Assembly (NCBI RefSeq): GCF_026420865.1
Contig: NZ_JAPCWC010000005.1
Span: 124,001-188,000, forward strand
Direction: 5' to 3'
DNA length: 64,000 nucleotides
Source of the DNA: Novosphingobium clariflavum
Lineage (GTDB): Bacteria; Pseudomonadota; Alphaproteobacteria; Sphingomonadales; Sphingomonadaceae
In this document: in pieces, positions 53,279-61,451 of the stretch
Position numbering within the stretch: the stretch's first letter is position 1
Layout: every line of letters begins with the position of its first letter
Notes under the pieces: generated by a model
What the model was told of the DNA's origin: nothing
The model's input: the letters and a program-made list of their open reading frames with translations, nothing else
Database searches by the model: none
Translations under genes and position numbers: made by a program

Positions 53279-54561
53279 TCCGCGCCTTTCGCGGCGAAGT
53301 GCTGTCCGTGTCCGGCGATCCGCGCAGCGACCCGCAAGCCGTGCGCCACGACACCGACGCCCTGCTCGTGGTCGAGGACGGCATCGTCATCGCGCGCGGG
53401 CCCCATGCCGATCTGGCGCCGCGTTACGGCGATGTGCCGGTGGAGGCACTGCCGGGCCTGATCGTGCCGGGCTTCATCGATGCGCACGTCCACTATCCGC
53501 AGACCGACCGCATCGCCGCCCACGGCGAGCAATTGCTCGACTGGCTGGAGCGGCACATCTTCCCGGCGGAAAAGGCCTTCGCCAGCAAGGCCCATGCCGA
53601 GGGCGTGGCGGCGTTCTTCCTGGGCGAACTGCTGCGCAACGGCACCACCAGCGCGCTGGTGTTCCCGACCGTGCACGAACAGTCGGTCGATGCCCTGTTC
53701 GAAGCCGCGCTGGAGCGGCGGATGCGGATCATTTCCGGCAAAGTGCTGATGGACCTCGGGCCGGAGGGGCTCTGCGACACGGCCGCCGCGGGCCGGGCGC
53801 AGAGCGAGGCGCTGATCCGCCGCTGGCGCGGGCGCGGGCGGCTGGGCCATGCGGTGACGCCGCGTTTCGCGCTCTCTTCCTCCGATGCCCAGCTGGCCGC
53901 CGCCGGGGCCCTGCTGGCCGAGCATCCGGATGTGCTGATGCACACCCACCTGGCGGAAAACCGGCGCGAATGCGCCGAAGTGGAGGCGCGCTTCCCGGCG
54001 GCGGCGGACTATCTCGACGCGTACGACCGGTTCGGCCTCGTCACCGCGCGCTCGGTCTTTGCGCATGGCATTCACCTCTCGGACCGCGCCTGCCAGCGCC
54101 TCCACGAGAGCGGGGCGGGGATCGCCGTATGCCCCAGTTCCAACTTGTTCCTCGGCTCGGGTTTCTTCGATTTCGGGCAGGCGGACCGGCACGGGCTGAA
54201 GCTGGGCCTGGGCACCGATGTCGGCGCGGGGACGACCTTCTCGCTGCTGCACACCCAGGGCATCGCCTATCAGGCCGCGCTGATGAAGGGCGAGCGGCTC
54301 GATCCCTTCCGCGCGCTCTGGCTGGCGACGGCGGGCAGCGCCGCGCTGCTGCACATAGCGGACCGCGTCGGCAGTCTCGCGGTGGGGCAGGAGGCCGATT
54401 TCGTGGTGCTCGATCCACAGGCTACGCCGCTGCTGGCGCGCCGCACGCGGGGCGCGGACCTTGCGGAACGGCTCTTCGCGTTGCAGGTGCTGGGCGACGA
54501 CCGCGCCGTGCAGCGCACTTATCTGCTGGGCGACTGCGCCTGGAACAGGGACAAGACATGA
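53275..54561 (+). CDS. guaD: Guanine deaminase GuaD
   Basis: 428 residues of the amidohydrolase superfamily. Zinc ligands are His71 and His73 in FIDAHVHYPQ, then THLAEN and the final Asp in GLGTDVGAGT; VPGFIDAHVHYPQTD is the guanine-deaminase signature. It converts guanine to xanthine, feeding XdhABC. GAGGAG upstream and overlap with the xdhC stop define the start. Confidence 0.94.
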   Translation: MIRAFRGEVLSVSGDPRSDPQAVRHDTDALLVVEDGIVIARGPHADLAPRYGDVPVEALPGLIVPGFIDAHVHYPQTDRIAAHGEQLLDWLERHIFPAEKAFASKAHAEGVAAFFLGELLRNGTTSALVFPTVHEQSVDALFEAALERRMRIISGKVLMDLGPEGLCDTAAAGRAQSEALIRRWRGRGRLGHAVTPRFALSSSDAQLAAAGALLAEHPDVLMHTHLAENRRECAEVEARFPAAADYLDAYDRFGLVTARSVFAHGIHLSDRACQRLHESGAGIAVCPSSNLFLGSGFFDFGQADRHGLKLGLGTDVGAGTTFSLLHTQGIAYQAALMKGERLDPFRALWLATAGSAALLHIADRVGSLAVGQEADFVVLDPQATPLLARRTRGADLAERLFALQVLGDDRAVQRTYLLGDCAWNRDKT

Positions 54562-55574
54562 CCGACCTCGACACCTTCATCGCCGGCCTGCCCAAGGCCG
54601 AGCTTCACCTCCACATCGAGGGCAGTCTCGAGCCCGAGCTGATGTTCGCGCTGGCGGCGCGCAACGGCGTGACGATCCCTTTCGCCAGTGTCGAAGAGGT
54701 GCGCGCGGCCTACGATTTCTCGAACCTGCAGGACTTCCTCGACATCTACTATGCGGGCGCGCAAGTGCTGCTCACGCGGCAGGACTTCCATGACCTTGCG
54801 GCGGCCTATTTCGCGCGCGTGGCGGCGGACGGGGTGGTCCATGCCGAGATCATGTTCGATCCGCAGACCCATACCGACCGCGGCGTCGCCTTTGCCGAGG
54901 TGATCGAGGGCCTGCTCTCGGCGATGGCGGTGGCCGAGGCGGAACACGGGATCACCAGCAGCCTGATCCTCTCGTTCCTGCGCCATCTTTCCGAAGATGC
55001 CGCCTTCGCCACGCTGGCCGAGGCGGAGCCCTGGCTGGACCGGATCACGGCGGTCGGGCTCGATTCCTCCGAGCTGGGCCATCCGCCCGAGAAGTTCGCC
55101 CGCGTCTTTGCCGCCGCGCGCGAAAAGGGACTGAAGATCACCGCCCATGCCGGCGAGGAAGGCCCGCCGGACTATGTCCACCAGGCGCTCGACGTGCTGG
55201 GGGTCGACCGGATCGACCACGGCAACCGCGCGCTCGAAGACCCCGCGCTCATCGAACGGCTGGCGCGCGAGGGCATGACGCTGACGGTCTGCCCGCTGTC
55301 CAACCACAAGCTCTGCGTGGTCGACGATCTGGCCGATCACCCGATCGACGCAATGCTCGCCCGCGGCCTCAAGGCGACGATCAATTCCGACGATCCGGCC
55401 TATTTCGGCGGCTACGTGGCCGACAACTACCGCGCCGTTGCCACAGCGCGCGGGCTGGACCGCGCGGCGCTGGCGAGGCTGGCGCGCAACAGCTTCACCG
55501 GCTCGTTCCTGCCGGAAGAGGCGGTGGCGGCGCATCTCGCCCGCATCGACGCCTACCTGGCGGAGCAGGTCTGA
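54558..55574 (+). CDS. Adenine deaminase (adenosine-deaminase fold)
   Basis: 338 residues, cytoplasmic. His17 and His19 (ELHLHIEGS), HAGEEG, and the metal-binding Asp in NSDDPAYFGGY. The segments DFLDIYYAGAQVLL, FDPQTHTDRGV and SDDPAYFGGY are characteristic of the adenine-specific branch (Aah1-like and Pseudomonas PA0148) rather than of adenosine deaminase. It makes hypoxanthine from imported adenine. The start overlaps the guaD stop. Confidence 0.9.
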   Translation: MTDLDTFIAGLPKAELHLHIEGSLEPELMFALAARNGVTIPFASVEEVRAAYDFSNLQDFLDIYYAGAQVLLTRQDFHDLAAAYFARVAADGVVHAEIMFDPQTHTDRGVAFAEVIEGLLSAMAVAEAEHGITSSLILSFLRHLSEDAAFATLAEAEPWLDRITAVGLDSSELGHPPEKFARVFAAAREKGLKITAHAGEEGPPDYVHQALDVLGVDRIDHGNRALEDPALIERLAREGMTLTVCPLSNHKLCVVDDLADHPIDAMLARGLKATINSDDPAYFGGYVADNYRAVATARGLDRAALARLARNSFTGSFLPEEAVAAHLARIDAYLAEQV

Positions 55575-56680
55575 TGGCAAAGCTGCTGCGCGCCGCACTG
55601 ACGGCGCTGCTCATGCTGGCCGCGCCCATCGCCGCCCACGCGCAGGAGCCCAGGCGCAAGGTCATCATCGATGACGAGGGCTTCGCGCTGATGCACCTGA
55701 TGCTGCTGGAGAGCGACAAGGTCGATGTCGTGGGCATCACCACCGTCTCGGGCAATACCTGGGCCAGGCGCGCCACCGCCATGGCCCTGCGCGGGCTCGA
55801 GATCGCCAGCCGCCCCGACGTGCCGGTGGCCGAGGGCGCGACCTATCCGCTGCTCAATTCCGAAGTGCTGACCGAGCGCTGGGAGGCGCTCTACGGCAAG
55901 CTGACGTGGAAGGGCGCGTGGATGAAGCAGTGGGTCGAACCCACCCATCAGTCGACGCCTGCCTACTATGGCCCGGACGACCCGGTGGACCTGCCCTGGG
56001 GCAATGCCAGGCTGAAGGCTTCGAGCGAGATCGCCGCGAATTTCCTGATCCGCATGGTGCACAAGTATCCCGGGCAGATCACCATCGTCGCCTGCGGGCC
56101 GCTCACCAACCTCGCGCTGGCGCAGCGGCTCGATCCGGCCTTCGCCTCGCTGGCGGGGGAACTGGTCTACATGGGCGGCAGCCTCAACCCGCAGCAGCAA
56201 CTCGACAATGTCTCGGCCGCGCAGTTCGCGCGCGAATATGCCAATTCGCCGCGCCGCGAGTTCAACGCCCGCTTCGATCCCGAGGCGGCCAGCATCGTCT
56301 CGCGCAGTCCCTGGCGCAAGATCACTGTGATCCCCGCCGACCCCTCGACCGGCACGCAGCTGACCCCGGAACTGGTCAAGGCGATGACCGCCGCCGCCGA
56401 TCCCGACCTCGGCACCTTCATTGCCCGCATGGAGCCGGGCTTCCCGATGTGGGACGAGATCGCCGCGGGCGTGCTGCTCGATCCCGGCATGGTGAGCGAG
56501 GCGGAAGACCTCTACGTCGACTTCAACTCGCAGTTCGGCGCGGGCTACGGCGACATGCTGAGCTGGCGCGAGGGCTATCAGCCGGGGCTGGGCGAGCGCA
56601 AGGCGCGGGTCGTGCGCAAGATCGACGCCGCCCGGCTCGATGCCTTGATGGTGCGGCTGATGGCGAACAGCCGCAAGTAG
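55574..56680 (+). CDS. Exported nucleoside-hydrolase-like protein with altered active site
   Basis: 368 residues. The signal peptide ends AAHAQEP, so the protein is periplasmic. The nucleoside-hydrolase fold is clear (VVGITTVSGN, EFNARFDPEAASIV, GVLLDP). The N-terminal calcium motif, normally DxDxGxDDA, reads IIDDEGFALMH and is about two residues shorter, and the usual catalytic His before the last Asp is Trp293 (MWDE). It keeps Glu229, Asn231 and Asp294. It may have shifted chemistry or substrate range. It shares its ATG with the previous stop. Confidence 0.75.
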   Translation: MAKLLRAALTALLMLAAPIAAHAQEPRRKVIIDDEGFALMHLMLLESDKVDVVGITTVSGNTWARRATAMALRGLEIASRPDVPVAEGATYPLLNSEVLTERWEALYGKLTWKGAWMKQWVEPTHQSTPAYYGPDDPVDLPWGNARLKASSEIAANFLIRMVHKYPGQITIVACGPLTNLALAQRLDPAFASLAGELVYMGGSLNPQQQLDNVSAAQFAREYANSPRREFNARFDPEAASIVSRSPWRKITVIPADPSTGTQLTPELVKAMTAAADPDLGTFIARMEPGFPMWDEIAAGVLLDPGMVSEAEDLYVDFNSQFGAGYGDMLSWREGYQPGLGERKARVVRKIDAARLDALMVRLMANSRK

Positions 56681-56697
56681 CCGCTGCCAGCAGGCGC

Positions 56698-56732
56698 AGG
56701 CAGGAGCGGTCGCGCAGCGCACGCTCCTGCCT
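56698..56732. terminator. Bidirectional hairpin between convergent genes
   Basis: Perfect 11-bp stem AGGCAGGAGCG / CGCTCCTGCCT with a 13-base loop, 18 bases after the nucleoside-hydrolase stop and 10 bases before the stop of the convergent phosphoribosyltransferase gene. Confidence 0.65.
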
Positions 56733-56741
56733 CGCCGAACA

Positions 56742-57275
56742 TCAGGACAGGCGTTCGGGCACCGACATCGCTTCCTCGATGATGGCATCGCGGGTGCCCA
56801 CCGATTCCCACGGGAACACGAACCAGCGCTTGTCCTCGGCGCGGTCGATCATGTCGACCCACAGGTCCACTTCGACCTTCGAGCTCTTGTTGTTGATCAG
56901 CACGCCGAAGTGCAGGTTCTCGGCGACGCCGCCGTTGCTGGCGAGCAGGCCGCGGATGTACTCGATGGTGCCGCCCGAATCGTTGATGTCGTCGATGAAC
57001 AGCACCCGGGTGCCGTTCGCGCTCATGCCCGCGATCTTGGCCAGCAGCTCGTCGGCAAAGCCGGGAACTTTCGACGAGTGGTCGATCGAGAGCATCGGCA
57101 GGTCGAGCTGCTGCGACATGTAGACGGCGGGAACCAGCCCGCCGCGGCCGATGCCGATCACGAAATCGGGCTGCCACGCGCTCTCGGAGACCTTGCGCGA
57201 AAGCTGGCGGACCTTGGCGAGGAAGTCTTCGTAGTATTCGAGGAAATGGAGCTGGGGCTCGGCGGATTCGGACAT
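56742..57275 (-). CDS. Purine phosphoribosyltransferase
   Basis: 177 residues of the type I PRTase fold. The PRPP loop is VLFIDDINDSGGT (residues 91-103), with Ser-Gly where most family members have Thr-Gly. GIGRGGLVPAVYMSQQL is the diphosphate-binding loop seen in xanthine/hypoxanthine-guanine PRTases. It would salvage a base to its nucleotide, opposing the degradation genes around it. It follows lysR on the minus strand with 58 bases between them and is probably co-transcribed. Confidence 0.82.
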   Translation of the reverse strand: MSESAEPQLHFLEYYEDFLAKVRQLSRKVSESAWQPDFVIGIGRGGLVPAVYMSQQLDLPMLSIDHSSKVPGFADELLAKIAGMSANGTRVLFIDDINDSGGTIEYIRGLLASNGGVAENLHFGVLINNKSSKVEVDLWVDMIDRAEDKRWFVFPWESVGTRDAIIEEAMSVPERLS

Positions 57276-57333
57276 TGTCGGAGTTCCTGAAGGGAGAGGT
57301 TGGAAAGGAAAATATCGGGTTCGCGGGCGCCGA

Positions 57334-58329
57334 TCAATCGACGTGCTCGGGCATCTCGGCGGCTGGCCGGTGGCCGGCCGGCCGGTCCGCCGGCGCGCGC
57401 CCTGCCTGGGGACGTGTCGAGGCGGCATAGCTGAGCTGGCCGAAGCCGTTCTCGATCTCGCCCAGCACCAGCGCCGCCGCGTAGGACGGGGTGCGCGCCG
57501 AGGCGGTGCACAGCGCCAGGGTCATCGGCCGCAGCAGCGGATCGGAAATGCGGGTGAAGTTGAGCAGCCCGCGCTGCACCTCGGTGGCGACGTCGAGCGA
57601 GGTCAATACGCCGACGCCGACCCCGCGCATGACCAGCGAGGTGATCATCTGGATGTTGTCGCTCATCACCTTGCGTTCGGGCGCGACCCCGGTGGCGCCT
57701 TCGAGCACGGCGATCTGCTGGCACACCGCCAGGGGTTCGGCCGGGGCGATCATCGGTTCGCCCGCGCAGGCGGAAAACCGCGCCTCGCGCCGCTCGCCCA
57801 GCGGATGGCCGGGCGGGGTGAGGAAGCCCAGCACCACCTCGACAAAGGCGCGCACGGTAAGGTCGCGGTAGGAATGCGGCTCGAACAGGATGCCGAAGTC
57901 GACCTCGCCCTCGGCGATGGCGCGGCGCACCTGTTCGTTGCCCTGCACTTTCACGCCCACCGAAATGCCGGGATAGGCCTGCTGGATCGCGTGGATCATG
58001 TCGGGCACGTAACCCTTGGCGAGCGCGTCGATCACGGCGATGTCGACATGGCCGCGTTTCAGCCCGCGCAAGTCCTCGATCCGGGCGCGCAGGCTGGCCA
58101 TGCCGTGCTGCCACTGGCTGCCGGATGCCATCATCATCTCGCCCGCCGCGGTCAGCCGAAGGCCGGTGGGCAGGCGCTCGAACAGCGGCAGGCCGAGTTC
58201 GGCCTCGACGTTGAGGATCTGCCGGTCGATCGCCGAGGCGGAGACGTTGAGCTCGTCGGCCGCCTTGCGGATCGACCCGAGCCTGCCCACGGCCATGAAA
58301 TAACGGAGAAAACGCGAAAACGCCGGCAT
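57334..58329 (-). CDS. LysR-type regulator of the purine cluster
   Basis: 331 residues from the ATG at 58329. The N-terminal winged HTH reads FLRYFMAVGRLGSIRKAADELNVSASAIDRQI, and the effector-binding domain follows. The gene is divergent from the NUP gene and lies inside the purine cluster. The 39-bp motif 21 bases ahead of its start is repeated 165 bases upstream of the first gene of the cluster, which ties this regulator to both transcription units. The inducer is not known; an intermediate such as urate or allantoin would be usual. Confidence 0.88.
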   Translation of the reverse strand: MPAFSRFLRYFMAVGRLGSIRKAADELNVSASAIDRQILNVEAELGLPLFERLPTGLRLTAAGEMMMASGSQWQHGMASLRARIEDLRGLKRGHVDIAVIDALAKGYVPDMIHAIQQAYPGISVGVKVQGNEQVRRAIAEGEVDFGILFEPHSYRDLTVRAFVEVVLGFLTPPGHPLGERREARFSACAGEPMIAPAEPLAVCQQIAVLEGATGVAPERKVMSDNIQMITSLVMRGVGVGVLTSLDVATEVQRGLLNFTRISDPLLRPMTLALCTASARTPSYAAALVLGEIENGFGQLSYAASTRPQAGRAPADRPAGHRPAAEMPEHVD

Positions 58330-58349
58330 GCGACCGTGAACCTGCTCTA

Positions 58350-58388
58350 ATTTTTGCAACGCTGCGTCGAAATCATTGCGTTTGCTCG
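58350..58388 (+). promoter_or_regulatory. 39-bp conserved site, copy 2 (candidate LysR operator)
   Basis: Second copy of the motif at 36827-36865, in the same orientation, 188 bases upstream of the NUP start and 21 bases upstream of the lysR start. The inner dyad (GCAACGCTG / AATCATTGC) is weaker than in copy 1. Confidence 0.7.
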
Positions 58389-58576
58389 CACCGAGTCAAG
58401 CCCTTACGCAATGGGAAACGTCGAAAGGTGCGACTGGGGCAGCCATCCGGAACCCGCGGAATCTCCGCGTTTCGGGCGGCGGCCTGCGAGCGCGCGATCG
58501 GCTCGGGGGCGCAAATTCCAAGGGGTTTCCCAACACTCTCAAAGAGTTCGCGCCCCCTCACGGGGTTCAGGGGTTG

Positions 58577-59749
58577 ATGAGCACGATTCAATCGATTGCC
58601 GTGCGCGGCAGATGGAGACTGGCCGCCGCGCTTGCGGCGCTGGCCGTGCCGTCGCTGCCGGGTGCGGTGCCGGTCGCCGGGGCGGCCGAGCCGGCGGTCC
58701 CGGCGCTGCCCCGCCTCGCCCCGATTCCCGTCAAGGTGGTGGTGGTCGCCAATTTCGAGCCCGGGGCCGACACCGGTGATGCGCCCGGCGAATTCCAGCT
58801 CTGGGCCGAACGCGAACACATGGACGAGCAGATCGCCGTTCGCGGGGTGCTGCATCCGCTGCTGCGCAACAAGGACGGGCTCTACGGCATCGTCTGGGGC
58901 AGCGCCGGTTCGTTGATGAGCGGGGTGGGCGAGCAGCTGACCGCGCTGACGCTCGACCCGCGTTTCGATTTCTCGAAGACCTACTGGCTGTTCACCGGCA
59001 TTTCCGGGGTCGATCCCGAAGTGGCCTCGGTCGGCAGCGCGGCATGGTCGCGCTGGGTGGTCTCGGGCGATACCCTGCGCGAGTTCGACGACCGCGCGGC
59101 GCCCGGGGGCTGGCCTTACGGCCTTTTCGCGATCGGCGCCAAGGCCCCCAACCAGCTTCCCGACAATCCCGACAGCTTTGCCGGCATGACCGATGCAGGC
59201 GCATTGTCGATGGTCGCGCCGCTAAACCGGGGGCTGGAGGGCTGGGCTTTCGCGATGACCAGGAACGTCGTCATCCCGGACAATCCCGATTTGGCGAAGG
59301 CGCGGGCGGCCTGGAAGGGCTATCCCAATGCCCAGAAGCCGCCGTTCGTGCTGGAGGGCGAGACGCTGGGCTCGGTGCGGTACTGGCACGGGCCCGAACG
59401 CACGCAGTGGGCGCGGGACTGGGTGAAGCTGTGGACCGGCGGCAAGGGCCGGTTCGTCATGACCAACATGGAAAGCCAGTCGATGCAGGGCGCCATGCTC
59501 AATGCCGCGGCGCAGGGGCGGGTGGACCTGAACCGGGTGCTGGTGCTGCGCACCGCCAGCAATCCCTCGATGCCGCCGCCCGGCGTCGATGCCCTCGCCA
59601 GCGTCGGCGACGAGGGGCCGGGGCAAATGGCGGCCTACGAGGCGAACTACCGCGTCGGCGCGCCGGTGGTGCATGCGCTGCTGGCGCATTGGGAGCAGTA
59701 CAAGGACACGATTCCCGCAAGTGCCGGGCCGGGGGGCGCGGCGAAGTGA
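58577..59749 (+). CDS. NUP-family purine nucleoside protein, exported
   Basis: 390 residues. A signal peptide of about 36 residues (RWRLAAALAALAVPSLPGAVPVAGAAE) precedes a domain of the NUP family named after the Candida purine nucleoside permease: VKVVVVANFEPGADTGDAPGE, GIVWGSAGSLMSGVGEQ, TNMESQSMQGAML. No multiple TM helices are seen, so it cannot be a conventional permease. The TNMES motif and the overall pattern resemble nucleoside phosphorylase/nucleosidase folds, so a periplasmic nucleoside-cleaving or -binding role is more likely. AGGGG upstream supports the start. Confidence 0.8.
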   Translation: MSTIQSIAVRGRWRLAAALAALAVPSLPGAVPVAGAAEPAVPALPRLAPIPVKVVVVANFEPGADTGDAPGEFQLWAEREHMDEQIAVRGVLHPLLRNKDGLYGIVWGSAGSLMSGVGEQLTALTLDPRFDFSKTYWLFTGISGVDPEVASVGSAAWSRWVVSGDTLREFDDRAAPGGWPYGLFAIGAKAPNQLPDNPDSFAGMTDAGALSMVAPLNRGLEGWAFAMTRNVVIPDNPDLAKARAAWKGYPNAQKPPFVLEGETLGSVRYWHGPERTQWARDWVKLWTGGKGRFVMTNMESQSMQGAMLNAAAQGRVDLNRVLVLRTASNPSMPPPGVDALASVGDEGPGQMAAYEANYRVGAPVVHALLAHWEQYKDTIPASAGPGGAAK

Positions 59750-61308
59750 AGCGGCTTCTCGCCTCGATGCTTCTGGCCGCTTCGGTGCTGGCGTCTGCCT
59801 CGGCGGCGCGGGCCGACGCCGCCGGAGAGGCCCGCGCGGCCCGCGTGATGGATGCGCTGTCGGGCAATGCGGCGATGCTGCGCACGTTCCTTCAGGCGAT
59901 GCCCAAGGGCGGCGACTTGCACAACCACCTGGGCGGCACGCCTTCGGCGGAGGACTGGCTGGACTGGGCGGGCAAGGCGGGGTTCTGCGCCGGTGCTGAT
60001 CTGGCGCTGGTGCCGCCGCCCTGCGCCGAGGCCGACAAGATCACCCGCCTAGCCAGCGACCGGCCGTTCGCATATGCGAAACTGGTCGATCACCTCGGCA
60101 CGCGCGGCTGGCAGCACGGAATCGGCGCGGACGAGGTGTCCGGCCATACCCAGTTCTTCATCAGCTTCGACCGGTTCGGCCCTGCCGCGCGCGGGCAGAT
60201 GGCGCAGGCGATGATGGTGGCGCTGCGCACGACCGCAGGCGATCACGGGCTCTATCTCGAACTCATGCACAATCCCGAGGTCATGATGGCCTCGATCCTC
60301 GCCGCGCCTGACGTGCCGCTCGACGAGGCGGGGCTGGCGGCGCGTTATGCCGCGGAAATGAAGGCGCTGGCGCCCGTCATCGCCCAGGCCCGCGCCGAAC
60401 TGGACGGCGACGAGGCCGCCGTGCGCAAGGGGCTGGCCTGCGGCACCGCCGCGGCCGATCCGGCCTGCGGGGTGGCGCTGCACTATCTTGCCAGCGGGTT
60501 CCGCGCGCTGCCGCCCGCGCAAGCGTTCCGCTCGCTGATCCTCTCCTTTGCGCTGGCCGACGCCGATCCGCGTTATGTCGGCATCAACCTGGTCCAGCCC
60601 GAGGACTGGCCGGTCGCTCTTCGCGATTACGACCTGCACATGGCGATGGTGCGCTTCCTTGCAGCGCGGTACCCGAAGGTCCACCGCACGCTCCACGCGG
60701 GCGAACTGGCCTTCGGGCAAGTGCCGCCCGCGGCGATGAAGAACCATATGCGAAAGGCCATCGCGGCGGGAGCGGAGCGCATCGGCCATGGCAGCGGCAT
60801 CGCCTATGAGGACGACGCCCCCGCTACGCTGCGCCGCATGGCCGCCGATCATATCGCGGTGGAGGTCAACCTCACCAGCAACGACGTGATCCTGGGCGTG
60901 ACGGGCGGCGCGCATCCGATCACTCTCTACCGCCGCTTCGGTGTGCCGGTGACGCTCTCGACCGACGATCAGGGCATCCTGCGCACCGATCTCACCCATG
61001 AATACGAGCGGGCGGTGCGCGAGCAGGGGCTGACATACGCCGATCTCAAGAAAGTCGCGCGCGACAGTCTGGAGTTCGGTTTCATGCCCGGCAGCGGCGT
61101 CTGGCGGGATCGCCGCGCGGGCGAACCGGTGGCGGCCTGCGCGTCCGGTTTTGCCGCGCCGGCCTGCCGCGCGCTGCTGGCAGGCAGCCAGAAGGCCCGC
61201 CTCGAAGCCGAACTCGAAGCGCGGTTCGACCGCTTCGAGGCAGGCATGGACGACTGGAATCCGGCGCCCGGCTCCCCATCGGAGCGGGCGCCCGGCAAGA
61301 GCGAATAA
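59746..61308 (+). CDS. Exported ADGF/CECR1-like adenosine deaminase
   Basis: 520 residues from a GTG overlapping the previous stop. A signal peptide (to about residue 23) sends it to the periplasm. MPKGGDLHNHLGG gives the first zinc ligands (His59, His61). TLHAGEL, ERIGHGSGI and LSTDDQGI supply the remaining ligands and catalytic Glu. The extra sequence between these motifs and the secreted location match the ADGF/CECR1 branch rather than cytosolic Add. It would convert adenosine to inosine in the periplasm, next to the NUP protein and nucleoside hydrolase. Confidence 0.87.
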   Translation: MKRLLASMLLAASVLASASAARADAAGEARAARVMDALSGNAAMLRTFLQAMPKGGDLHNHLGGTPSAEDWLDWAGKAGFCAGADLALVPPPCAEADKITRLASDRPFAYAKLVDHLGTRGWQHGIGADEVSGHTQFFISFDRFGPAARGQMAQAMMVALRTTAGDHGLYLELMHNPEVMMASILAAPDVPLDEAGLAARYAAEMKALAPVIAQARAELDGDEAAVRKGLACGTAAADPACGVALHYLASGFRALPPAQAFRSLILSFALADADPRYVGINLVQPEDWPVALRDYDLHMAMVRFLAARYPKVHRTLHAGELAFGQVPPAAMKNHMRKAIAAGAERIGHGSGIAYEDDAPATLRRMAADHIAVEVNLTSNDVILGVTGGAHPITLYRRFGVPVTLSTDDQGILRTDLTHEYERAVREQGLTYADLKKVARDSLEFGFMPGSGVWRDRRAGEPVAACASGFAAPACRALLAGSQKARLEAELEARFDRFEAGMDDWNPAPGSPSERAPGKSE

Positions 61309-61451
61309 GAAAAACAAGCAATGGGTGCCCGGCGCGCCGCCACAGGACGCGCCGCAACAACAATAAGCCCCATGGGAGAGGTGGGACACACACAAAGCGA
61401 ATCCGGTCCGCATCAGGGGTGAGCGGCGCGGAGTTCAGGGGGTTTGGCACG

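Noticed and set aside
54558..55574. Classical adenosine deaminase
   Set aside because: FDPQTHTDRGV and SDDPAYFGGY are marks of the adenine deaminase branch; an exported adenosine deaminase is already present at 59746-61308.
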